Shown here piece after piece: positions 1 through 7,932 of a stretch of DNA of 64,000 bases. The stretch lies in assembly GCA_035308765.1 (NCBI GenBank), contig DATGGA010000008.1:32074-96073 (forward strand), in the 5' to 3' direction. Position 1 is the first letter of the stretch; each line of letters starts with the position of its first letter. The notes beneath the pieces are model-generated. The model worked only from the letters and a program-made list of their open reading frames with translations. It searched no databases and was not told the origin of the DNA. The stretch is from RBG-16-66-20 sp035308765 (GTDB lineage Bacteria > Pseudomonadota > Gammaproteobacteria > Burkholderiales > SG8-39). The position numbers and the translations under genes were made by a program.

Positions 1-2
1 GG

Positions 3-158
3 TGCCTGCTCGGCACCGCGAATACGGAGTCTGAAGTCGCCGAACTGCTGCAGGGGCCAATGCGGCCGCGCTTCGACCTCGACCAGTACAAGATTCTCGC
101 GCGCCATCTCGCGGCGGGCCGCGCCAAAGTCATCGAGCTGGGCGCGCAGGTCCACTAG
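3..158 (+). CDS. C-terminal fragment of an unidentified protein (truncated by window edge)
   Basis: An open frame enters from the left edge and reads 51 codons to a TAG at 156-158, ending LIELGAQVH-like (exactly VIELGAQVH). It stops 7 bp before the next gene on the same strand, so it is probably in the same transcription unit as the rpfE-like gene and recJ. The visible tail is mostly helical, with a basic patch (ARHLAAGRAK). I do not recognise the family from this piece, and the start lies outside the window. Confidence 0.55.
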   Translation, partial: CLLGTANTESEVAELLQGPMRPRFDLDQYKILARHLAAGRAKVIELGAQVH

Positions 159-165
159 GCTGCGG

Positions 166-1155
166 ATGCACCTCGAGCTCATGGTTCCCGCGCTGTTCCG
201 CGCGCATGGCGCGCCATCGCTGCCTGCGCTCGAATTGCTGCTGGCGCGCGGGCGCAGCACGCATGGCGAGGCCGGAAATCCGGAAGCCTGGCTGGGTAAC
301 GCCTTCGGGCTTGAAGAAGAAGACGCCCCCGCGGGCGCGCTTACGGCGTTCGCGGGCGGGATCGCACCGGGCGCGCAAACCTGGCTGCGCGCGGATCCCG
401 TCCACCTGCGCGCGGATCGCGATCGCCTGATCCTGGTTCCGAGCCACGCATTTTCGATCACCGCCGCGGAAGCGGAAGCTCTGGCCGGCGCGCTCGCGCC
501 GCTGCTGGCGGGAAAATTCACGCTGTTTCCGCTGCAACCCGGGCAATGGTGCCTGCGCATCGAGCGCGAGGGAGAGTCCGCGGGCAGCAGCAACGCGCCG
601 ATAGAAATCGCCGGGGCCGACGTCGATCCGCACCTGCCGCCCAGGCAGTGGCATCCGCTGCTGACGGAAATCCAGATGGCGCTCTACGGCCACCCGGTGA
701 ACACGGCGCGCGAAGCGCGCGGCGTACCCGTGATCAACAGCGTCTGGCTCTGGGGCGCGGGCAAACTGCCGGCCGCCAGCGGTCCCTGGCAATCCGTGAG
801 CGCGGAAGACCCGGTCGCAATCGGCTTCGGACGCCTCGCCGGCATGCGTCATCGCGCCCCGGGCGCCGGCGCCGAGGAGTGGCTCGCGCGCGCGCCCGAA
901 GACGGCAGGCATCTCGTGATGCTCGACAGCTTGCGCGGCGCGCAGGCGCTGGGCGATCTCGCGGGTGTAGCGCAGCGCCTGCAGGCGCTGGAAGAAAAGT
1001 GGTTCGCGCCGCTTCTCGCCGCGCTGAAAAGCGGCCGCCTCGGCATGCTGACGCTGCACGTGCCCGACGCGGGCGCGTCGTTCGAGGCTACGCGCGGCGA
1101 CCTGCGCCATTTCTGGCGCCGGCCGCGATCGCTGAATTCCTACACCGTCGCATGA
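166..1155 (+). CDS. rpfE: RpfE-type regulatory protein / COG4255-like protein
   Basis: This 329-residue protein has the composition and layout of the RpfE / COG4255 group, often labelled phosphoglycerate mutase-like in proteobacteria; its biochemical role is not established. It has no signal peptide or membrane segment. An N-terminal part (about 1-170) is joined to a C-terminal part with the conserved-looking stretch HPLLTEIQMALYGHPVN (near 164-180) and a WLWGAG motif near 195, which are typical of this group. The start at 166 is 7 bp after the preceding stop; an ATG at 181 is a possible alternative. Its TGA overlaps the recJ start as ATGA, so the two are translationally coupled. The rpfE-recJ pairing is also known from the Xanthomonas rpf region. 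The family call rests on sequence resemblance and context. Confidence 0.65.
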   Translation: MHLELMVPALFRAHGAPSLPALELLLARGRSTHGEAGNPEAWLGNAFGLEEEDAPAGALTAFAGGIAPGAQTWLRADPVHLRADRDRLILVPSHAFSITAAEAEALAGALAPLLAGKFTLFPLQPGQWCLRIEREGESAGSSNAPIEIAGADVDPHLPPRQWHPLLTEIQMALYGHPVNTAREARGVPVINSVWLWGAGKLPAASGPWQSVSAEDPVAIGFGRLAGMRHRAPGAGAEEWLARAPEDGRHLVMLDSLRGAQALGDLAGVAQRLQALEEKWFAPLLAALKSGRLGMLTLHVPDAGASFEATRGDLRHFWRRPRSLNSYTVA

Positions 1156-2855
1156 AAATCGTCACGCGTCCCTACGCGGAAAACGATCGCCAGCGGCTGC
1201 TCGAATCCGGCGTGCATCCGCTGCTGGCCCGGTTGTTCGCCGCGCGCCGCATCGGTTCGAAGGACGGCCTGGAGCAGGATTTTTCGCGCCTGATTCCCCC
1301 GGCCTCGCTGACCAACGCCGGCCGCGCCGCGCGACTGCTGGCCGATGCCATCGGGCAGCGGAAGAAACTGCTGATCGTCGCCGACTACGATGCCGACGGC
1401 GCCACCGCCTGCGCCGTGGGCGTGCGGGCGCTGCGCAGCTTCGGTGCGCGCGTCGAATATCTGGTGCCGAACCGCCTGGAACTGGGGTACGGACTGTCGC
1501 CGGAACTCGTGGACATCGCCGCGAAGCTCGATCCCGACCTGCTGATCACGGTGGACAACGGCATCGCCAGCGTCGAAGGCGTCGCGCGCGCGAACGCGCT
1601 CGGCATCCGCACGCTGATCACCGACCACCACCTTCCCGGCGACACGCTGCCCGCGGCCGAGTGCATCGTCAATCCCAACCAGCCGGGCTGCGGTTTCCCG
1701 TCGAAGGCGATCGCGGGCGTCGGCGTCATGTTCTACGTGATGCTGGCGCTCAGGGCCGAACTGAGAAACCGGAAGGCCTTCGAAAACAAAACCGAGCCGA
1801 ATCTCGCCGCGCTGACCGACCTGGTCGCGCTGGGCACCATCGCCGATGTCGTTCCGCTGGACGCGAACAACCGCATCCTCGTCGCGCAGGGGCTCAAGCG
1901 CATGCGCGCCGAGCAAGGCAAGGCGGGACTGGCCGCGCTCGCTCGCGCCGGCGGGCGCGAACTGCGCAACGCGAACTGCTTCGACCTCGGCTTCATCCTC
2001 GGCCCGCGCCTGAACGCCGCCGGGCGGCTCGCCGACATGGGCCTGGGCATCGAATGCCTGTTGACCGACGACGAGGCGCGCGCGGCCAACTGCGCGCAGC
2101 AGCTCGACCGCCTGAACCGCGAGCGGCGCAAGATCGAAGGCGAGATGCTGGACGAGGCGAGCGCGGCGCTGGACGGGATCGGCGAGCCGCAGGGGGCTAC
2201 GGTGACGATGTTCGAGGCCGGCTGGCACCAGGGCGTGGTGGGCCTGATCGCCTCGCGCGTACGCGAGCGCGTGCATCGGCCGACGGTCTGCTTCGCGAAA
2301 GCGAATTCGAACGAACTGCGCGGCTCGGGCCGCTCCATTCCCGGCTTCCACCTGCGCGACGCGCTCGACCTGGTCGCCAAGCGCGCGCCGGGGCTGATCC
2401 TGCGCTTCGGCGGCCATGCCCAGGCCGCCGGCCTGACGATCGAAGAGAAGGGCCTGGAAAAATTCAAGCAAACCTTTGAACAGGTGGCGGGCGAACTGCT
2501 GCCGGAAGAGGCGCGGCTGCGCGTCGTCGAGACCGACGGCGAACTGGAGCCCGCCTACCACTCGCTGGAAGTGGCGCAGATGCTGGAAGCGCAGATCTGG
2601 GGCCAGGGCTTCCCGCCGCCGCTGTTCTGCGACACCTTCACGGTGGAAGGCCAGCGCGTAGTCGGCGAGCGCCACCTGAAGCTGCGCCTGCTGAAAAACG
2701 GGCAGCGGCTGGAAGCGATGTGGTTCAACGCGCTCGGGCCGCGCGCCGCGCCGCTTCACAGCCGAATCCGCGCCGCCTACCGGGTGGGCGTCAACGAATT
2801 CAACGGTCTCAAGCGCGCCCAGCTCACGTTCGAGAACGTGGAGCCGGTGCGCTAG
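1152..2855 (+). CDS. recJ: single-stranded-DNA-specific 5'-3' exonuclease RecJ
   Basis: RecJ degrades single-stranded DNA 5' to 3' in RecF-pathway recombination, mismatch repair and fork repair. The 567-residue length is normal (about 570-580). The DHH phosphoesterase motifs are present: VADYDADGATA near 76-86, VDNGIAS near 134 and the DHH triad at 158-160 (LITDHHLPG). The DHHA1-type domain carries FGGHAQAAGL near 420, followed by a C-terminal OB-like domain. I start the gene at the ATG overlapping the rpfE stop because the protein then begins MKIVTRPY, as expected. The much longer open frame upstream is only a shadow of rpfE. The gene converges on the Do protease gene with 7 bp between stops. 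Confidence 0.95.
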   Translation: MKIVTRPYAENDRQRLLESGVHPLLARLFAARRIGSKDGLEQDFSRLIPPASLTNAGRAARLLADAIGQRKKLLIVADYDADGATACAVGVRALRSFGARVEYLVPNRLELGYGLSPELVDIAAKLDPDLLITVDNGIASVEGVARANALGIRTLITDHHLPGDTLPAAECIVNPNQPGCGFPSKAIAGVGVMFYVMLALRAELRNRKAFENKTEPNLAALTDLVALGTIADVVPLDANNRILVAQGLKRMRAEQGKAGLAALARAGGRELRNANCFDLGFILGPRLNAAGRLADMGLGIECLLTDDEARAANCAQQLDRLNRERRKIEGEMLDEASAALDGIGEPQGATVTMFEAGWHQGVVGLIASRVRERVHRPTVCFAKANSNELRGSGRSIPGFHLRDALDLVAKRAPGLILRFGGHAQAAGLTIEEKGLEKFKQTFEQVAGELLPEEARLRVVETDGELEPAYHSLEVAQMLEAQIWGQGFPPPLFCDTFTVEGQRVVGERHLKLRLLKNGQRLEAMWFNALGPRAAPLHSRIRAAYRVGVNEFNGLKRAQLTFENVEPVR

Positions 2856-2862
2856 CCGCGGG

Positions 2863-4329
2863 TCAGCCGGTTTTCAGCGGCACGAAAATACGCGTGTCGC
2901 CGCGCTGCACCAGCAAGGCGACGACGCCGCCACGCCCTACAGCCGCAGCGCGCAGGTCGCCTGCGCTCTTGACCGGCTTGCCGTCGGCCAGCAGCACGAT
3001 GTCGCCTGCCTGGATGCCGGCGCGCGCCGCCGGGCCGTTGACGTCCTCGACCAGCACGCCGTCGGCGACCTTTGCTTCCTTGCGCTCTTCCGGCGTAAGC
3101 GGGCGCACCGCCAGCCCGAGCTTGTCCTTGCCCTGTCCTTCCGCCGACGCGTTCTTGATCGACTCGTCCTTCGCGGTGCCCAGCGTCGCGGTCAGTTCGC
3201 GGGTTTCGCCCTTGCGCCAGATCTCGACGCCCGCCTTGGTGCCCGGCATGGCCTGTCCCACCAGGGCCGAGAGCTCGCTCGCGGCCCCGATCGGCTTGCC
3301 GTCGTACTTGAGGATGACGTCGCCCGGCTGGACTCCCGCCCGCTCGGCCGCGCTTCCGGGCAGCACCGAGGCAACCAGCGCCCCCTCGGCGCGCTTCAGG
3401 CCGAAGGAATCGGCCAGGGACTGGTTCACTTCCTGCACCGTGACGCCGAGCCGCGCGTGGCTGGCGTGCCCCGTGGCGATGATCTGATCCTTGACGCGCA
3501 GCGCGACATCGATCGGGATCGCGAACGACAGTCCCTGGTAGCCGCCCGAGCGGCTGTAGATCTGCGAATTGATGCCGATCACGTCTCCGGCCAGGTTGAA
3601 CAGCGGCCCGCCGGAATTGCCCGGGTTCACCGCAACGTCGGTCTGGATGAACGGCACGTAGGTGTCGCCGGGAAGCGAGCGGCCTTTGGCCGACACAATG
3701 CCCGCGCTGACGCTGTTTTCGAAGCCGAACGGCGAGCCGATCGCCACTACCCAGTCGCCGACGCGCGCGCGCGCCGGATCGCCGAGTTTGACCACCGGCA
3801 GATTCTTGGCGTCGATGCGCAGCACCGCGACGTCGGTCGCGGCGTCGGCGCCCAGCACCTTGGCGCTGAACTCGCGCCGGTCGGTGAGCTTGACGGTCAC
3901 TTCGGATGCGTCGCGCACCACGTGCGCGTTGGTGAGCACGATGCCGTCGGCGCCGACGATGAATCCCGAGCCCTGGCCCTGCATCGGCACTTCCGAGGGC
4001 GGCGGGCCGAAGCGGAACGGCAAGCCGCGGAAGAACTGCGACATGGGGTTGTCGTCCTGTTCTTCGTCGTCCTGCTGCCCCGAGAAGCCTGTCTTGCGCG
4101 TCCCGGAAACGGTGATGTTGACGACGGCGGGCCCGTATTGCTGCACGATGGTGGCGAAGTCGGGCAGCGCGTTGGCGCGGCCCGCCTGGGGAAGCGCCGG
4201 CGCCGCGGGCGCGACCGACTGGGCCATGGCGCTCGACATGCCCGGCTGTACGTAGTGCTGAAAGGAATATGCGCTGGCGGAAATAATGCCGACGGCGGCC
4301 AGAGCGGCCGCGATCCTGGTTTTCTTCAT
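2863..4329 (-). CDS. degP: Do-family (DegP/DegQ/MucD-type) periplasmic serine endoprotease
   Basis: This is a periplasmic quality-control protease of the HtrA family, 488 residues long. A signal peptide covers about residues 1-36 (basic MKKTR, hydrophobic core, SSAMA-QS cleavage region). The trypsin-like domain has the full triad: His136 in TNAHVV, Asp166 in ATDVAVL and Ser239 in NPGNSGGP. Two PDZ domains follow (about 275-365 and 390-485), with typical GDVILKYDGKPI and GDIVLLADGKPV carboxylate-loop strands. A Glu/Asp/Gln-rich linker (QQDDEEQDD, 85-93) lies before the protease domain. I set the start at the MKKT methionine because everything upstream in frame overlaps the divergent methyltransferase gene and has no domain. 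DegP, DegQ and MucD cannot be separated from sequence alone. Confidence 0.92.
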   Translation of the reverse strand: MKKTRIAAALAAVGIISASAYSFQHYVQPGMSSAMAQSVAPAAPALPQAGRANALPDFATIVQQYGPAVVNITVSGTRKTGFSGQQDDEEQDDNPMSQFFRGLPFRFGPPPSEVPMQGQGSGFIVGADGIVLTNAHVVRDASEVTVKLTDRREFSAKVLGADAATDVAVLRIDAKNLPVVKLGDPARARVGDWVVAIGSPFGFENSVSAGIVSAKGRSLPGDTYVPFIQTDVAVNPGNSGGPLFNLAGDVIGINSQIYSRSGGYQGLSFAIPIDVALRVKDQIIATGHASHARLGVTVQEVNQSLADSFGLKRAEGALVASVLPGSAAERAGVQPGDVILKYDGKPIGAASELSALVGQAMPGTKAGVEIWRKGETRELTATLGTAKDESIKNASAEGQGKDKLGLAVRPLTPEERKEAKVADGVLVEDVNGPAARAGIQAGDIVLLADGKPVKSAGDLRAAAVGRGGVVALLVQRGDTRIFVPLKTG

Positions 4330-4449
4330 GGCGGGTTCCTTCGAATGCGTTGGAAGACCATTCGACCGGCTCCGCCCTGCCGCAGTTCCCTTTCCAGCGG
4401 TGACTTTCTGCGCTACAGTCGCCGCCTCCCTTTCTTGCACCAAGCTTTC

Positions 4450-5304
4450 ATGAACGCCCGGGCGCTGTCGGCCGCAACCATCGTTTCCCTCGTGCTCGCC
4501 TTGCCGGCCCCTGCCGCCGACAAGACTGCCGTCAATGCCGGCCCCTACGTGCCATCGCCCTCGAGCGTGGTGTCGGACATGCTCAAGCTCGCCGACGTGG
4601 GCCCGAAGGACTTCGTCATCGACCTGGGGTCGGGCGACGGGCGCATCGTGCTGACCGCCGCGAAGGTGTTCGGCGCGCGCGGCTTCGGGGTCGACATCAA
4701 CGAAAAGCTGGTGAAGGAAGCGAATGAGGCCGCGAAGCAGCAGGGCATCGCCGACCGCGCGAGCTTCACGGTCCAGGACCTGTTCAAGACCGACATCCGC
4801 AAGGCGACCGTCGTCACCATGTACCTGCTGCCGGACACGGTGAACATGCTGAAGGACAAGCTGTTGAGCGACCTCGCTCCCGGCACGCGCATCCTGTCGC
4901 ACGACTACGGCCTGGCAGGCTGGATGCCGGACAGGACGATGGAGTTCGACCTGCAGGACAAGGTGATCGTGACCGGCGTCTCGAGGACCATCATCTTCCT
5001 GTACACGGTGCCGGCCAGGGTCGAGGGCGACTGGATCGCAAAAGTCCCGCCATTCATCAGCAAGCAGCCGGTCGGTCTCACGTTGACGCCGCATCGCGTG
5101 ATACGGGTCGCCGGCGAGGCGAAAATCGCCGGCAAGGAGGTCGCGCTGCACGAGGGGATAGTGCACGGCGATAACCTGCAGTTCCGGCTCGTCGCCGGCG
5201 GCGCAAGCTACGAATTCACCGGGACGATCAGGGAAAAATCCATCGAGGGGACGCTCGACGGCGGCGGTCTCAAAGGGTCCTGGAGCGCCGAGCGCGCAAA
5301 ATAG
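4450..5304 (+). CDS. class I SAM-dependent methyltransferase with N-terminal signal peptide
   Basis: A 284-residue protein with a Rossmann-type methyltransferase core. Motif I is FVIDLGSGDGR (about 55-65) and an acidic residue after the next strand lies in GFGVDINE. The unusual part is the front: MNARALSAATIVSLVLALPAPAAD reads as a Sec signal peptide with cleavage near residue 23. The mature protein would therefore be periplasmic, where no SAM pool is known. The C-terminal 100 residues are beta-rich and may be a separate domain. The start at 4450 is the first ATG that gives this leader. It is divergent from the protease gene with about 120 bp between them and is followed 12 bp later by the KTSC gene. 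The substrate is unknown. Confidence 0.75.
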   Translation: MNARALSAATIVSLVLALPAPAADKTAVNAGPYVPSPSSVVSDMLKLADVGPKDFVIDLGSGDGRIVLTAAKVFGARGFGVDINEKLVKEANEAAKQQGIADRASFTVQDLFKTDIRKATVVTMYLLPDTVNMLKDKLLSDLAPGTRILSHDYGLAGWMPDRTMEFDLQDKVIVTGVSRTIIFLYTVPARVEGDWIAKVPPFISKQPVGLTLTPHRVIRVAGEAKIAGKEVALHEGIVHGDNLQFRLVAGGASYEFTGTIREKSIEGTLDGGGLKGSWSAERAK

Positions 5305-5316
5305 AAAAACCCCTCG

Positions 5317-5526
5317 ATGGAACGCCGCCGCGTCAATTCCTCGAAGCTCCGCTCGGTCGGCTACGACGAGAAGACGATGACGCTGGAGGTCGAACTGTCC
5401 AACGGTCAGGTCTACCAGTATCCGAAGGTCTATCCCGAGGTCTACCGCCGCTTCATGGCGGCGCCGAATCCGACGGCCTTTTTCGACGACAAGATCGACG
5501 AAGAGTACACGGGGCGGCGGGTATAA
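5317..5526 (+). CDS. KTSC domain protein
   Basis: A complete 69-residue protein that is a single KTSC domain (PF13619). The features are the N-terminal VNSSKLRSVGYD and the central aromatic signature VYQYPKVYPEVY (about 32-43). In the family the domain occurs alone or fused to the C-terminus of some lysyl-tRNA synthetases, and RNA binding has been suggested but not shown. Here it lies 2.4 kb upstream of lysS on the same strand, separated by prfB and a peptidase gene. The C-terminus ends TGRRV. Its stop codon TAA lies inside a TATAAT hexamer (5522-5527) that could serve as the -10 element for prfB. Confidence 0.8.
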   Translation: MERRRVNSSKLRSVGYDEKTMTLEVELSNGQVYQYPKVYPEVYRRFMAAPNPTAFFDDKIDEEYTGRRV

Positions 5527-5552
5527 TTCCCCACCGCGGCTTCATGCCGCGG
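5522..5552 (+). promoter_or_regulatory. putative prfB promoter -10 and 5' leader hairpin
   Basis: A perfect TATAAT lies at 5522-5527. Seven bases downstream is a perfect inverted repeat, CCGCGGC-TTCAT-GCCGCGG (5534-5552), a 7-bp GC stem with a 5-nt loop that ends 11 bases before the prfB ATG. There is no T run, so it is not an intrinsic terminator. No clear -35 hexamer sits at 17 bp. If transcription starts about 7 bp after the -10, the mRNA would begin right at the hairpin. There is no good Shine-Dalgarno sequence between hairpin and ATG. Confidence 0.4.
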
Positions 5553-5563
5553 TCCTTCACGTC

Positions 5564-6668
5564 ATGGAAGCAGAGCGGATCAACCAGATCGCCTCCACGC
5601 TCGCCGGACTGCAGACGCAGTCGGCCGAGCTGCGGAGGTATCTTTGACTTCGAGGCGAAGGAAAAGCGCCTGCAGGCGCTGAACAGCGAGCAGGCGGACC
5701 CCAAGCTCTGGGAAAACCAGAAGCGGGCGCAGGAAATCGGCAGGGAAAAAAAGGCTCTCGAAGCAGTCGTCGACACGCTCAAGCGCGTCGGCAGCGGCAT
5801 CACCGACGCGCAGGAACTGTTCGAACTGGCGCGCGCCGAGGGTGATGAAGCGACGCTGCTTGGCGTTTCTTCCGATACGGAAAAGCTGAAAAGCGAGGTC
5901 GCGGCGCTGGAGTTCCGGCGCATGTTCTCCAACCCGCTGGATCCGAACAACTGCTTCATGGACATCCAGGCCGGCGCCGGCGGCACCGAGGCGCAGGACT
6001 GGGCGTCGATGCTCTTGCGCATGTACCTCAAGTACTGCGACAAGAAGGGTTTCCGCGCCGAAATCCTCGAGCAGTCCGACGGCGAGGTCGCGGGCCTGAA
6101 GAACGCGACGCTGAAAATCACGGGCGACTACGCCTACGGCCACCTGCGCACCGAGAACGGCGTGCACCGCCTGGTGCGCAAGTCGCCCTTCGATTCCAAC
6201 GCGCGCCGCCATACCTCGTTCGCCAACGTATTCGTCTACCCGGAGGTGGACGAGTCGATCGAGGTGGAGATCAACCCGGCCGACTTGCGCATCGACGTCT
6301 ACCGCGCCTCGGGCGCCGGCGGCCAGCACGTCAACAAGACCGAGTCGGCGGTGCGCATCACCCACCTGCCCACCAACATCGTGGTGCAGAGCCAGAACGA
6401 CCGCTCGCAGCACCGCAACCGCGCCGAGTGCATGGCGATGCTCAAGTCCCGCCTCTACGAACTGGAGCTGCGCAAGCTGAAAGGCGAGCAGAGCAAGCTG
6501 GAAGCCTCGAAGACCGACATCGAGTGGGGCCACCAGATCCGCTCCTACGTGCTCGACCAGTCGCGCATCAAGGACCTGCGCACCGGCGTCGAGAGAGGCG
6601 CCACGCAGCAGGTGCTCGACGGCGACCTCGACGAATTCATCACCGCCAGCCTCAAGCAGGGAGTCTAG
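5564..6668 (+). CDS. prfB: peptide chain release factor 2, with programmed +1 frameshift
   Basis: RF2 releases polypeptides at UGA and UAA. The first reading frame starts at ATG 5564 and reaches an in-frame TGA at 5645-5647 after 27 codons. The site is AGG-TAT-CTT-TGA-C, the classical RF2 autoregulatory slip site, with an internal Shine-Dalgarno-like GGAGG at 5634-5638. Slipping +1 on CTT resumes at GAC (5646) and gives 367 residues, the normal RF2 length. The UGA-recognition tripeptide SPF is in KSPFDSN and the catalytic GGQ is in GAGGQHVNKT. Low RF2 should raise frameshifting and restore RF2; that is known for the family, not measured here. A single uninterrupted open frame starting at 5544 is an annotation artefact. 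Confidence 0.96.
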
Positions 6669-6670
6669 CC

Positions 6671-7930
6671 ATGCGCCCCATCCTCGCCGCCCTACTCATC
6701 TCCTTCGCCGGGGGCGCTGTCGCCCAAGCCGACGCGCCCGTGCTTGCCCAAGCGCGCGCGCAAAGGGAACCGCTGCTCGGTACGCTGAAGGACCTGGTGT
6801 CGATCGAGTCCGGCAGCCGCGACTTCGAAGGCCTGGCGAAAATCGCCGAACTGATCGCGGGGCGCCTGCGCGCCCTGGGCGGCGAGGTCGAGCTGGTCGA
6901 GCCGACCGAGGTCTACCGCATGGAGGACACGCCGCCCAAGCCGGCGCACATCGTGCGCGCCACCTTCCGCGGCACCGGCACGAACAAGGTCATGCTGATC
7001 GCGCACATGGACACGGTCTACCTGCGCGGCATGCTCGCGAAGCAGCCGTTCCGCATCGACGGCGACCGCGCCTACGGCCTCGGCATCTCAGACGACAAGC
7101 AGGGCATCGCGCTGATACTGCACACCGTCGCCGCGCTGCAGGCGCTCAACTTCCGCGAGTACGGCATCCTCACCGTGCTGATCAATCCGGACGAGGAGAT
7201 CAGCTCGCCGGGTGCGCGCGCGCTGCAGACGCGCCTGGGCGCCGAGCACGACGCCACGCTGTCCTTCGAAGCCTCGCGCGCCGATTCCGACAAGCTGTCC
7301 CTCGCCACCGCCGGCATCATGTCGGTGAACCTCAAGGTCACCGGCAAGGCCTCGCACGCCGGCAGCGCGCCGCAACTGGGCGTCAACGCGATCTATGAAC
7401 TTTCGCATCAGATGCTGCAGACGCGCGACCTCTCCGACCCGGCCACCGGCCTGAAGATGAACTGGACCCTCGCCAGGGGCGGCAGCAACCGCAACGTGAT
7501 CCCGGCCGAGGCCGAGGCGGTGGCCGACGTGCGCGTGCTGCGCGTCGCCGATTACGACCGCATCGAGGCGGCGGTGCGCGAGCGCGCGAAGAAGCAGCTG
7601 CTGCCGGAATCGAAGGTCGAGCTGACGTTCGAGCGCCGCCGCCCGCCGCTCGAGGCCTCGCCCGCCTCCGCTGCGATGGCGAAGCGCGCGCAGGCCATCT
7701 ACAAGGAGCTCGGCATGGACCTGGTGGTCGACGCCGTGGCCGAGGGCGGCGGCACCGACGCGGCCTTCGCCGCACTGAAGACGCAGAATGCCGTCGTCGA
7801 GCGCTTCGGCCTGCGCGGCTTCGGCGCGCATTCAAACAGCGACGAGTACATCCTGGTCTCGAGCATCGAGCCGCGCCTGTATCTCGCGGCGCGCCTGATC
7901 ATGGATCTCTCGCGCGGCGGGGTGCGCTGA
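6671..7930 (+). CDS. exported M20-family metallopeptidase, carboxypeptidase G2-like
   Basis: A 419-residue M20A zinc peptidase resembling glutamate carboxypeptidase (CPG2). The leader MRPILAALLISFAGGAVAQA is a Sec signal peptide with cleavage after about residue 20. The metal-site motifs are in order: LIAHMDTVY (His and Asp), GISDDKQG (bridging Asp), NPDEEISS (catalytic Glu and metal Glu), FEASRAD (Asp) and FGAHSNSDEY (last His). The dimerisation domain between them carries GKASHAGSAP. The family removes C-terminal glutamate or other residues from folate- or peptide-like substrates; the substrate here is unknown. It lies between prfB and lysS with 2-bp gaps on both sides, an unusual place for a secreted catabolic enzyme. 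Confidence 0.85.
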   Translation: MRPILAALLISFAGGAVAQADAPVLAQARAQREPLLGTLKDLVSIESGSRDFEGLAKIAELIAGRLRALGGEVELVEPTEVYRMEDTPPKPAHIVRATFRGTGTNKVMLIAHMDTVYLRGMLAKQPFRIDGDRAYGLGISDDKQGIALILHTVAALQALNFREYGILTVLINPDEEISSPGARALQTRLGAEHDATLSFEASRADSDKLSLATAGIMSVNLKVTGKASHAGSAPQLGVNAIYELSHQMLQTRDLSDPATGLKMNWTLARGGSNRNVIPAEAEAVADVRVLRVADYDRIEAAVRERAKKQLLPESKVELTFERRRPPLEASPASAAMAKRAQAIYKELGMDLVVDAVAEGGGTDAAFAALKTQNAVVERFGLRGFGAHSNSDEYILVSSIEPRLYLAARLIMDLSRGGVR

Positions 7931-7932
7931 AC

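Noticed and set aside
1140..2759. 539-codon frame antisense to recJ
   Set aside because: No domain and the usual shadow composition; recJ motifs are complete on the plus strand.
546..2855. 769-codon frame giving RecJ a 200-residue extension
   Set aside because: The extra part is an out-of-frame reading of the rpfE-like gene; the ATGA-coupled start at 1152 gives a normal RecJ length.
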